Below are positions 8,392 to 16,400 of a stretch of 52,787 nt of DNA, one piece after another. A program made the position numbers and the translations under genes. Position 1 is the stretch's first letter; the number at the start of each line of letters is the position of its first letter. A model generated the notes under the pieces. It had not been told where the DNA came from. It was given only the letters and a program-made list of their open reading frames with translations, and made no database searches. The stretch spans positions 1 to 52,787 of the forward strand of contig JACKLX010000023.1 in NCBI GenBank assembly GCA_024235695.1. The letters are read 5' to 3'. The stretch is from Accumulibacter sp. Its GTDB lineage: Bacteria; Pseudomonadota; Gammaproteobacteria; Burkholderiales; Rhodocyclaceae.

Positions 8392-10113
8392 CTACAGGAA
8401 TTTCCATTTCACCCAGCCTGCATTCTTGCGTTCATTGGTGACGGGATAGGCCATCGTGTAAGGAGGATCCCCAGCCACGTCGTCCATGAAGTAGGTATTG
8501 AAAGGATTCTTCCCGTAAATCGAGGAAACTCTTCGAACGTAGGGGCGATCTGCGAGAATGCTTGTCCGTGTTGCACCACCGCCCATAATGTCGAAGAGGC
8601 GATGATTGAGATTGATGTCGATTCTCAAATCGAGAGCGCTGGTGTCCACGGCGCCATTCCGAGGAAACTCCACGCCCCACTTGGTCAGGTAAGCTCGAGC
8701 CATTCTGTACACAAGTTTCGGGACCGACTCTACGTCGGCGCTAACATTCGTCGGATCGTACTCGGCGTTTGCTGTGGCATTCCCGGCAACAGTACTATGT
8801 CTACCGCGGCATGCAAACAGTTCGTAGCCCTGCGGTTGCGGGTCCTTGGCAGGTTTCAGCGGATCCTTCTTCTGCGACTCATCTGCCAGGTACTTCCAGC
8901 GGTTCCAGGGCCAAAACCGGTAGTAAGTAAGCTTGATGTCGTTGTTCGTGCCGATCATCCGGCCATTTGGCCTGGGCACCAAGGCCGAAAAGGGCTTGTC
9001 CGCGGGCATGACACATTGATCCCAGGAATAGACACCCACGTAATTCATTACGTTGGGCGGTAACTGCGTCAGAATGCCGTACCACTCGCCAGTACCCGGT
9101 ACCGGATCGATAGCGAAGATATTGACGGGAATCTGACGAATGCTGTCGGAGCCGTAGGCATACAGGAACCATGCCGCCATGATGGCTTCGACGGCACCCC
9201 GGCTATGACCAAAAAAGTTGAACTGCCGAGCGCCGCTGGCTGCGGCGAGGTTTGCACCGTGCAATGCGAGTGCAGGCGCAGACCAACCGTCCAACTGTGT
9301 CGCCTTCGAGAGTTGATCACCACCCGAATAGCTCTTGATGTAACTCAATAGCGTCTTGTCGGCCTTGAGGGGAGCTTTGAAGACGAGTGGCTCGCTATCG
9401 TGTCGCGGAATACTCCAGTCGTTCTCCCCAACACCCCGTACAGTTACGCTGGGACGAGTAGCGCGAAGATCGCCGGAAATCTCTTTGTGTAAGCGAACGA
9501 GGATGTATCCGGTCTGCTCGCAATAAATCCTCTTGTCGCTTTCCGGACGACTAACCTCGCCCTCGTCACGCGTGCAAGCGGTACCGGCAAAGAAGACAGT
9601 GAATGCAACCGACGGCGCCGCTGATTGAATATGGGCTGCGCGCCTGTTTTGCATGCGGGCACTGGGCCGCGCCGGCGACTCCACCTTGTCTTTTTCAAGA
9701 GGGACAAGCTCAAACGTCTCCGAGTCACCTGCTGATTTGCTGGTAGCCCGCAGGGGAGCCGCCCCTGACTTCGCGTTGCACACATAGCTGCCGTTGGTGG
9801 CGATGAGTGCGACATGTTTCTCATCGAGCGGGACAATGCGGAATATCTCGCCTTTCCCCATCTTGTTACTATTGGCGGCAAGCTGGTTATTCTCGTCCTT
9901 GTCGCTGCCAACGAACTTTCCATTGGCTGCTCTAAATGCCACTTGCCACTCACCCTGATGTAGCATTTCGAAAGTTTCGCCCTGACCGATGCTACTCCGA
10001 GCTGCCTGCAGCGGAGCGTTTCCACTACTGCCAACTGACACATATTGTCCATTATTGGCTTTCAAAGCGACACGGATAAATGAATCGGCATTTTCCTGTT
10101 TCGTTTGTTTCAT
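8392..10113 (-). CDS. Fascin-like beta-trefoil fused to a GHSRG alpha/beta-hydrolase domain
   Basis: 573 residues from ATG 10113, which follows GAGAAAG; a TTG at 10128 is the alternative. Residues about 12-138 are three similar units, each built as VAL/F-x-A-x-NG-x-Y/F-V ... L-x-A ... G-x-x-E-x-F, the beta-trefoil of fascin-like domains. From about 170 a hydrolase-like domain begins (FFAGTACTRDEGE). It has a nucleophile elbow GHSRGA (Ser304), a following acidic turn FAIDPVPG (Asp336) and a candidate His439 in CRGRHSTVAG. This triad layout resembles DUF2235/Tle1-like phospholipase effectors and DUF5621. No signal peptide. First gene of a pair with a phospholipase D. AT-rich relative to neighbours. 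Family names are recalled; the activity is inferred. Confidence 0.8.
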   Translation of the reverse strand: MKQTKQENADSFIRVALKANNGQYVSVGSSGNAPLQAARSSIGQGETFEMLHQGEWQVAFRAANGKFVGSDKDENNQLAANSNKMGKGEIFRIVPLDEKHVALIATNGSYVCNAKSGAAPLRATSKSAGDSETFELVPLEKDKVESPARPSARMQNRRAAHIQSAAPSVAFTVFFAGTACTRDEGEVSRPESDKRIYCEQTGYILVRLHKEISGDLRATRPSVTVRGVGENDWSIPRHDSEPLVFKAPLKADKTLLSYIKSYSGGDQLSKATQLDGWSAPALALHGANLAAASGARQFNFFGHSRGAVEAIMAAWFLYAYGSDSIRQIPVNIFAIDPVPGTGEWYGILTQLPPNVMNYVGVYSWDQCVMPADKPFSALVPRPNGRMIGTNNDIKLTYYRFWPWNRWKYLADESQKKDPLKPAKDPQPQGYELFACRGRHSTVAGNATANAEYDPTNVSADVESVPKLVYRMARAYLTKWGVEFPRNGAVDTSALDLRIDINLNHRLFDIMGGGATRTSILADRPYVRRVSSIYGKNPFNTYFMDDVAGDPPYTMAYPVTNERKNAGWVKWKFL

Positions 10114-10225
10114 TGCTTTCTCGCTCAATTGTGAATCATATTATCTGCAAGCAAGCAGGCAGGCAGCGCTCGACAGATATGGAGCACCGCGTCGGCGTCG
10201 GACCTTTCTTCGTGCCCATACCAAC

Positions 10226-11701
10226 TCACAGCGTCTTCAGATACTCGACCAACGCCTCCTTGTCGGCTGCCGACAATGCGGTCCCGAATTCGTGCCCCTG
10301 GTTACTGCCACCCCGGCTGCCGGTATCGAGTTTCGTCCCGACGCGCTGCGCCGCTGGCGTATCGGTGACAAAACCGACCTTGGTCTGGTCATAGACGTCG
10401 TAGCCGCGCCAGAACACGGTCGGTCGCTGGGCGGCCGGTTCGAGCAGGTCGCGCAGGGTCGGCACCGAGCCGTTGTGCAGGTACGGGGCTTTCAGCCAGA
10501 TGCCGTCGAGGAAGGGCACGACATAGCCGATCAGGTCTTCCTCGACCAGGCCGCGTCGCTCCAGACCCATCTCCTTGACGACCTGGTTGGCCTTGATCGC
10601 CGCACCCTTGTTCCAGGAATCGAGGCGGCCGCGGTCGGTGCCGACGTCGGCCAGCGCGAGCGGCCGACCGGTCAGCTCGCTGGCGTGGCAGCTGGCACAA
10701 TTGGCGTCGAACAGCACCTTGCCGGCGTCCGCCCTGGCGGCGTCGACGGCGAAGGGGTATTTCGGCGGCGGCAGTTCGGAGAGATAGCTGTGCAGCCACT
10801 GCACCTGCGCGACGAAGTCGTCCTTGCTGGCCGGTGCGGCACCGAGCAGGCCAAGGGCCGAGTCCATGATCACCGAGTAGGCGTCATTGCTGTCGCCGGC
10901 GTAGTTCATGCGGTGCCCCTTGTCCCAGACGTACTTCTTGAGGTTCCACACCGACGGCATGTCGGTGGGACCGAAGGTGTCGTCCATCGGCGCACGGATC
11001 ATGAAGTACTTGGTGAGATTCATCGCGTCGTCGCGACCACGGCCCCAGTCGGGGAAGTCGGGACGGTAGATCCAGGCAAACTGTTGCTCGCGTTCGAGCA
11101 GCCGCTTCCTGGTGATCGGGATGACGAAGAAGCGGTAGAGCATCTGGTCGATGAGATCGAGCTCGGTGACGCGATTGATCTCGGCCATCAGGATGTCGGA
11201 GTTGAAGCGAGGATCCTTGGCGCAATCGATCAGGTAGCGGAAGAAGGCCTCGACGTTGGTGGTGTTCGCGGGTCCGCCGACGACGAAGATCGGGTTGGAG
11301 TCGGGCGATTCGCGGTAGCTGCTGGTGTGACAGACGGCGCAATTGTTGGCCACCCGCGGAAAGCCGATGGTCTTCTTGGTGAAACCCGCCGGCAGCTCGT
11401 GCCCCTGCTCCCAGGGCACGCCCAGCGCGGCATAGCCGCCGGGAAGCACCTTGCCGTCCTGCGTCAGTTTCTCGGGAAAGACGCGCGGCAGCACGTAGAA
11501 GATCCAGTAGGGAATGCCGGCGTCGTGCTCGGCGCCGATCGAGCCGTACTTGAAGCGGGTCTCGAAGTCGGCGGTGACCCACGCCGGCTGCGGCTGTTCG
11601 CGGAAACCGCGGTCCCAGGCGATCCACCCGCCGACGACCGCGACGACGATGATCAGCACGCCGATGGCGCGAAACCAGTTCCTGCAGGAGCGCATGCTCA
11701 T
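10226..11701 (-). CDS. Membrane-anchored di-haem cytochrome c, RoxA/CCP-like
   Basis: 491 residues from ATG 11701. An uncleaved N-terminal anchor (about 11-29) places the rest in the periplasm. Two haem c sites are present: CAVCH at 121-125 and CASCH at 335-339. The C-terminal half carries APYLHNGSVPTLRDLLEPA and YDVYDQTKVGFV, shared with the next gene upstream and typical of the RoxA / di-haem peroxidase superfamily. It is the last gene of a five-gene leftward cluster, 10 bases from its paralogue. It is likely an electron carrier or oxygenase/peroxidase; the substrate is unknown. Confidence 0.85.
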   Translation of the reverse strand: MSMRSCRNWFRAIGVLIIVVAVVGGWIAWDRGFREQPQPAWVTADFETRFKYGSIGAEHDAGIPYWIFYVLPRVFPEKLTQDGKVLPGGYAALGVPWEQGHELPAGFTKKTIGFPRVANNCAVCHTSSYRESPDSNPIFVVGGPANTTNVEAFFRYLIDCAKDPRFNSDILMAEINRVTELDLIDQMLYRFFVIPITRKRLLEREQQFAWIYRPDFPDWGRGRDDAMNLTKYFMIRAPMDDTFGPTDMPSVWNLKKYVWDKGHRMNYAGDSNDAYSVIMDSALGLLGAAPASKDDFVAQVQWLHSYLSELPPPKYPFAVDAARADAGKVLFDANCASCHASELTGRPLALADVGTDRGRLDSWNKGAAIKANQVVKEMGLERRGLVEEDLIGYVVPFLDGIWLKAPYLHNGSVPTLRDLLEPAAQRPTVFWRGYDVYDQTKVGFVTDTPAAQRVGTKLDTGSRGGSNQGHEFGTALSAADKEALVEYLKTL

Positions 11702-11711
11702 CGTGGGATCC

Positions 11712-13235
11712 TCAGAAAGTCTTCAGGAACTCGACCAGCGCGGTCTTTTCGGCCGGACTCAGTTCGGTGCCATAGGCCTTGCCCTCGTGGCCGCCGTTGC
11801 CGTTGCCGGGAACGGCGGTGTCGAGCAGGAAGAAGGACTTGCCGCTGACCTCGGCCTGATCGGACACGAAACCGACCTTGACCGGGTCATAGACGTCGTT
11901 GCCGCGATAAAAGGTTTTCGGCCGCGCCGTCGCCGGTTCGAGCAGGTCGCGCAGGCTGGGCACCGAACCATTGTGCAGGTAGGGCGCGCGCAACCAGAGA
12001 CCGTCCAGCGGCATGTTGGCGTAGCCGTAGGTCTTGCGGAAGTGCGTGAAACGCCAGGGATAGCCGGCGTAGAGCGTCGCCTGGTTCACCGCCAGGGTAT
12101 AGGTATAGGAATCGAGCCGTCGCCGGTCGGTGCCGATCTCGGCCAGCGGCGTCACCTGGCCGACCAACTCACCGCCGAAATCGCTGCCGCTGGCGCCGTG
12201 GCAGGCGGCGCAATACGCCTTGTAGATCGGCGCGCCGCTCGCCGCCAGCGCCGGGTCGATCGGGAAGAACTGGCTGAATGCCGGCGGCGTCACGTCGAGG
12301 ATCCAGTCCTCGACCCGACGAATGCGCGCCAGATCGATGGTCGGCGGCGTCGTCCCGGTACCGAAAGCGGCGCTCTTGTTGCGCTCCTCGACGGTGGTGT
12401 TGTTGCCGTCCCAGTGCAGTTGCATTTCATGCGGTTGCTTGCGCTGCCGTTGTCGCCACAGCGAGGGAAAGTCGGCCGGCGCGTCGAACTCGGCTGGGTC
12501 GAGATGGGCCATCGGGAAGTTGAAGATGACTTTCGCCGAGTTGAAGGTGTCGACACGCCCGGGGCCCCACTGGTGCTGCTTGAAGACCCAGTCGAAGCGC
12601 CCGGCGAGTGCCAGCACGCGGTCGCGCATGATCGCGATGGCGACCGGATAGACGACGTAACGATCGAGCAGGTCGAGTTGCCCGCCCTGGCGCTCGATCT
12701 CGGGCAGGATGAATTCCTTCGCGAACTTCGGGTCGGCGGCGCAGCGGAAGAAGAACTCCTCGAAACCCTTCATGTTGAACGTCGCGGCGGGCATGCCGAG
12801 GACGATCGTCGGCGGCTGGTCGGCGGCGGTGCGCACCGTACTCGTGTGGCAGACGGCGCAGTTGACGAACACCCGGTCGATGCCCTGGTAACGACGACGC
12901 GAGGTACCGACGGGAACATCCCGGTCGCTGCCGTCGGCGTTCTTCTCGAAAACCATGCCGAGCGATTGGTAGCCCTTGCCGGGCAGATACTGCGGGCAGA
13001 CCTGCGGCAACGCCCGCCAGATCCAGTAGGGGAAACCCATCTCGTGCTCGCCGCCGGTAGAACCGTACTTGAAGTGCTCGGCCGGGCTGTCGTAGTCCAC
13101 CGCGACGTCGCCAGCGAAGCGTTGCACCAGCCAGATCAGCACCATCGCCGGCAGCACGACGGTGACCACGAAGAGAATCACGAAGCGCCGTTTCCAGGGG
13201 CTTTTCACTGCCGGATTCTGCTGCTGCTCGTTCAT
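11712..13235 (-). CDS. Membrane-anchored di-haem cytochrome c, paralogue of the following gene
   Basis: 507 residues from ATG 13235 with GGGAG upstream. N-terminal membrane anchor at about 17-37. Haem sites: CAVCH at 126-130 and CAACH at 342-346. It shares with the 10226-11701 product the early FKYGSTGGEHEMGFPYWIW segment, the first haem context NCAVCHTS-x-x-R, the LRAPYLHNGSVPSLRDLLEP block and the C-terminal ELSPAEKTALVEFLKTF, so the two arose by duplication. Periplasmic, RoxA/CCP-like superfamily by motif memory. No catalytic assignment is possible from sequence alone. Confidence 0.85.
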   Translation of the reverse strand: MNEQQQNPAVKSPWKRRFVILFVVTVVLPAMVLIWLVQRFAGDVAVDYDSPAEHFKYGSTGGEHEMGFPYWIWRALPQVCPQYLPGKGYQSLGMVFEKNADGSDRDVPVGTSRRRYQGIDRVFVNCAVCHTSTVRTAADQPPTIVLGMPAATFNMKGFEEFFFRCAADPKFAKEFILPEIERQGGQLDLLDRYVVYPVAIAIMRDRVLALAGRFDWVFKQHQWGPGRVDTFNSAKVIFNFPMAHLDPAEFDAPADFPSLWRQRQRKQPHEMQLHWDGNNTTVEERNKSAAFGTGTTPPTIDLARIRRVEDWILDVTPPAFSQFFPIDPALAASGAPIYKAYCAACHGASGSDFGGELVGQVTPLAEIGTDRRRLDSYTYTLAVNQATLYAGYPWRFTHFRKTYGYANMPLDGLWLRAPYLHNGSVPSLRDLLEPATARPKTFYRGNDVYDPVKVGFVSDQAEVSGKSFFLLDTAVPGNGNGGHEGKAYGTELSPAEKTALVEFLKTF

Positions 13236-13313
13236 GCTGTACTCCCTTTTTCGTGTCAGAGCCCACTTGCCCCCGGCGCGCAGCCCGGCTCTGGCAGGTC
13301 CGGCTTCCCGCTT

Positions 13314-15461
13314 TCAACGTGGCGGCAGGCAGGGCCGCAGCGCCTCGTAACCACCGGCCAGCATCGCCGCCAGCTGCGGCGCCTGGCCGGTTTCGGCGCG
13401 CAGCCACTGTTCGACCTGTGCCAGCAAGCCGGCACGCAGCGGACTGCCACGCCACGACGCGGGATCGCTGGCAAAGGCCGGCAACATGCTTTCCGGCGGC
13501 ATCGGCGTCTTGGCACGCTGCTCCGGCGCGACGTCGGCCATCGCCAGGCGAACGTAGAGCCGCGGCGCGCAGTGCCGCAGTCGCGCCGTCACCTCGGCGG
13601 CGCTGCCCTGCAGGAAATTCGGCGGGAAGGTCTCCGCGCTCTGGTGGCAGGCCGCGCAGTAGGGCTGAAAAGCGCGCAACAGCGGATCGCTGGCGCTTGC
13701 CGACGATTGCCCGGCAACGACGGCCGGCGCCGCCAGTTGCGGCGCTGGCAGTCGCCGGGCAGCCTGGCAACACGGCGGCGGCGGACGGCTGCCAAGTTCG
13801 GCGAACAGCGCCGCGAAAAGCTTCTCGCGCGGCAGGGGCGTCGGTCCGAACAGGCTCGCTGCCTCGGGCCCGGCGAGCAGCCGCTCCAGCGCCTGCTGCA
13901 CGAGGGCAAACTCCTCGCGGATCAGCAGCGTCGCCTCGCCCTGCTCGCCACCAGCCGGGCGTTCGATGTCGATCACGCTGACCGCGTCACCCCCGGCGGT
14001 GCGCGGCAGCTGTCCGTCCGCCCGCGGCTGCAGGCTCGCCGCGGTCGCTGTCGCCTGGCCGACGGGCGCCAGCTCGAGATCATTGAGCGCCGTGCCGCCG
14101 GGCAACATCAACCGCGTCAGCCGCCCTCCGGCGGGTCGCCCGGCCCGCAAGGACAGCGTGCCGGCGAGCAGCGTCCCGGCTGGCGCCGCGCAGCGCAACA
14201 CCCAGCGCGAGGCAGCGGGGCTGGCGTCGATGCGGCAGGCGACGGCGATCCGTCGCGTACCGACCGCCGCCGAACGGTCGAGGACCTTGACCAGCTGCCG
14301 CCGGTCGGCAGCCGCGACGAATTCCGCCAGGCCGGCGACCAGCGGCTGCAACGCACCGGCAGCGTCGGCGTGCCAGACCGGCTGCTGCGGCCGTGGCAGC
14401 AAGGGATCGAAGCGTGCCTGGACATCCGAGTAGGCCACCCGGGCGGCGCTGTCCGCCGGCCAGCTGACCAGTCCCTGCAAGGGATTGCGGTTGGGAATGT
14501 CGGCATTGCCGGCAGCCAGTCCGCCAGGCCAGCGGCGGCTCGCCTCGCGACGCAGGGGCGCCGCAACCATCTGCTCGAAACGCGCGTCGGGGAGCCAGCT
14601 CTGGCCGCCGGACAGGGCGTAGCGCAAGGCGGCGGCAAACAGCCCGGCACGACAGCGCTGCGCGGCCGGCTGCTTGCCGCCACAGCCGTCTCGCCACAGA
14701 CGTTGCGTCAGGGCGAGGCCGTTGGCGCGTTCGGTGGCGTTGTCGATGGCGTAGGGTACGTCGATTCCGCGGCCCGGCGGAATGCCGTAGAAGCGCTCGC
14801 GCGTCGCCAGCAGCAGCGCGGCGACGGCGGGATTGGCGTTGGTTTCGTCCCACAAGGCGCGCGAGAAGATCGGTGCGCCGTTCTGGTGACAGGCGAAGCA
14901 GATGTTGCGGTTGGCGTAGACCACCCGCGGCTTGCCGCCCGCCCGATAGTCCTTGACCAGCTGGAATTCGAAGCGGCCGGCGGCCTCGTTGTAGCTGATC
15001 ACCTCGAGCACCGCCGATTGCTCCTGATAGCCGATGAACAGGCGATCCTTGAGCAGCGGCGTGGCGGCGGTCGCCGACGGGCTGTCGACGGCGACCACCA
15101 CCCGCGGATAGGCGAAGTACTCGGGTGCGGCGGCGCTGCGTTGCAGGGATCGACCCAGCGGGATCAATACCCGCTTGGCGGGCGGCAGCGGGCTGTCGGG
15201 ATCGCGCTGCAGTTGCGCGTCGATGCGGCTCAGCAGGGCCTCGAAGGGGAAAGGCGGATCGACTTCGACGTCAGCACCCCGGCTGACGGCGAACAGCTGA
15301 TCGAACAGCGAGCGGCCGACACTCGGCAGGTGCTCGCCGGGGTCGGCCGGTTCGACCACGCGAACCGGCGGCACGGCTTCAAGCGCCAGCGCCGGCATGA
15401 CGGCGGCGAAAGCGCCGACGGTGCCGAGCGCCATCGCCAGAAAGGCCTTGCGAAGAGTCAT
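13314..15461 (-). CDS. Exported di-haem cytochrome c-like protein, divergent
   Basis: 715 residues from ATG 15461; a GTG at 15464 directly precedes it and could be used. A signal peptide ends near residue 27 (MPALALEAV). There are only two haem motifs, widely spaced: CFACH at 188-192 and CAACH at 602-606. Between them is a long region without recognisable motifs, with many Ala/Arg/Pro residues and extra Cys (CGGKQPAAQRC, PCCQAARR). The first haem context, NRNICFACHQNGAPIFSR, differs from the RoxA-type sisters. The middle cluster position suggests a shared pathway. I do not recognise a named family. Confidence 0.75.
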   Translation of the reverse strand: MTLRKAFLAMALGTVGAFAAVMPALALEAVPPVRVVEPADPGEHLPSVGRSLFDQLFAVSRGADVEVDPPFPFEALLSRIDAQLQRDPDSPLPPAKRVLIPLGRSLQRSAAAPEYFAYPRVVVAVDSPSATAATPLLKDRLFIGYQEQSAVLEVISYNEAAGRFEFQLVKDYRAGGKPRVVYANRNICFACHQNGAPIFSRALWDETNANPAVAALLLATRERFYGIPPGRGIDVPYAIDNATERANGLALTQRLWRDGCGGKQPAAQRCRAGLFAAALRYALSGGQSWLPDARFEQMVAAPLRREASRRWPGGLAAGNADIPNRNPLQGLVSWPADSAARVAYSDVQARFDPLLPRPQQPVWHADAAGALQPLVAGLAEFVAAADRRQLVKVLDRSAAVGTRRIAVACRIDASPAASRWVLRCAAPAGTLLAGTLSLRAGRPAGGRLTRLMLPGGTALNDLELAPVGQATATAASLQPRADGQLPRTAGGDAVSVIDIERPAGGEQGEATLLIREEFALVQQALERLLAGPEAASLFGPTPLPREKLFAALFAELGSRPPPPCCQAARRLPAPQLAAPAVVAGQSSASASDPLLRAFQPYCAACHQSAETFPPNFLQGSAAEVTARLRHCAPRLYVRLAMADVAPEQRAKTPMPPESMLPAFASDPASWRGSPLRAGLLAQVEQWLRAETGQAPQLAAMLAGGYEALRPCLPPR

Positions 15462-15495
15462 CACGCGTTCCCACGCCGGAGGGCCCCGGTGGCGT

Positions 15496-16383
15496 TCAGG
15501 ATTTCGCGGCAGTGGCGACGGTGCGCTGCTGGGTACCCGGCCAGCAGTCTTCCTGGACCTTGCCGGTGCTGACGAAGTTCTCCCGCGCCTGCTCGTCGGT
15601 GGCCTTGTCGTAAAGCGTGAAATTCAGCGCGAAGCCACGGTCCAGGTAGGCGCGACCGAGGTAGAAACCGGGGCGAATCATGCGGATTTCATCGCGCACC
15701 TTGAGCCCGCGCCGGCCAGCGAGATAGTCCGGATTTTCCTGGTAGCCGGGAATCTCGTCGGTGAAGAAGTAGTCGATGATGATCGATTCGCGCCGTGAGT
15801 CGAGCAGGCTCTGACCGCAATAGAGCTTGGCCGGGAACAGCAGCCAGGTTTCCTTGCCGCCGTAGCTCATCTTCTTCGGCTCGCCTTCGACCAGGCCGAC
15901 CTTCTTGAGCAGCGACAGGTCCTCGATGCGGTTGCGCAGCACGCGCTCGTCGCGAAAGAACACCTTGCCGCGCCACAGCACTTCGCCGACTTCCTCGACG
16001 ACCAGCCCCTTGAGGTGCAGCGCGGTACCGGCGAAACCACCGACCATCTCGGAGAGCCTGAACTTGCCGCTGCTGCCGCGCGGCAACAGGATACGGCCTT
16101 CGAAAGCGCCGTCGGGAATCGGTCCGGCGGTGAGCCGGGCGTAGATCTGGTCGATCTGTTCCTCGTCGAGCGTCGCCAGGTAGTCCGGCGTTATTTTCGC
16201 CAGCTCGGCTGGCGGGATCGGGTACTTGTAATCGACCTGGGCGAGGTCCATTCTCGTCTGGTAACCCTTGCCGTAGGGTGCAAAGGTGATGTTGGGCGGC
16301 TCCGGCTTGCTGCACGAAGCCAGCGCGAGGCTGGCAAGGGCGATCATTCCGGTGCGCAGGGTAGCGGTAGGCGACAGTCCCAT
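15496..16383 (-). CDS. Lipoprotein of the cytochrome cluster
   Basis: 295 residues from ATG 16383, with GGAGAG just upstream; a GTG seven codons earlier is less favoured. The signal sequence ends in a lipobox L-A-S-C (Cys about residue 23), so the protein is probably lipid-anchored in the periplasm. The rest is mixed alpha/beta with no haem motif, and has the segments PNITFAPYGKGYQTRMDL, GRILLPRGSSGKFRLSEMVGG and FYLGRAYLDRGFALNFTLYD. It is placed 17 bases after the 874-residue cytochrome gene. An assembly or scaffold role for the cytochromes is an inference from position. Confidence 0.75.
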   Translation of the reverse strand: MGLSPTATLRTGMIALASLALASCSKPEPPNITFAPYGKGYQTRMDLAQVDYKYPIPPAELAKITPDYLATLDEEQIDQIYARLTAGPIPDGAFEGRILLPRGSSGKFRLSEMVGGFAGTALHLKGLVVEEVGEVLWRGKVFFRDERVLRNRIEDLSLLKKVGLVEGEPKKMSYGGKETWLLFPAKLYCGQSLLDSRRESIIIDYFFTDEIPGYQENPDYLAGRRGLKVRDEIRMIRPGFYLGRAYLDRGFALNFTLYDKATDEQARENFVSTGKVQEDCWPGTQQRTVATAAKS

Positions 16384-16400
16384 GATCTCTCTCCGGTCGC

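Noticed and set aside
9989-11848. A 619-codon rightward open frame spanning two genes on the other strand
   Set aside because: Antisense to the fascin-hydrolase start and a di-haem cytochrome; composition is that of a shadow frame.
11514-15572. A 1352-codon rightward open frame opposite the cytochrome genes
   Set aside because: It lies antisense to three genes with clear haem motifs; its product is Arg/Gly/Gln-rich with no domains. High GC keeps the complementary frame open.
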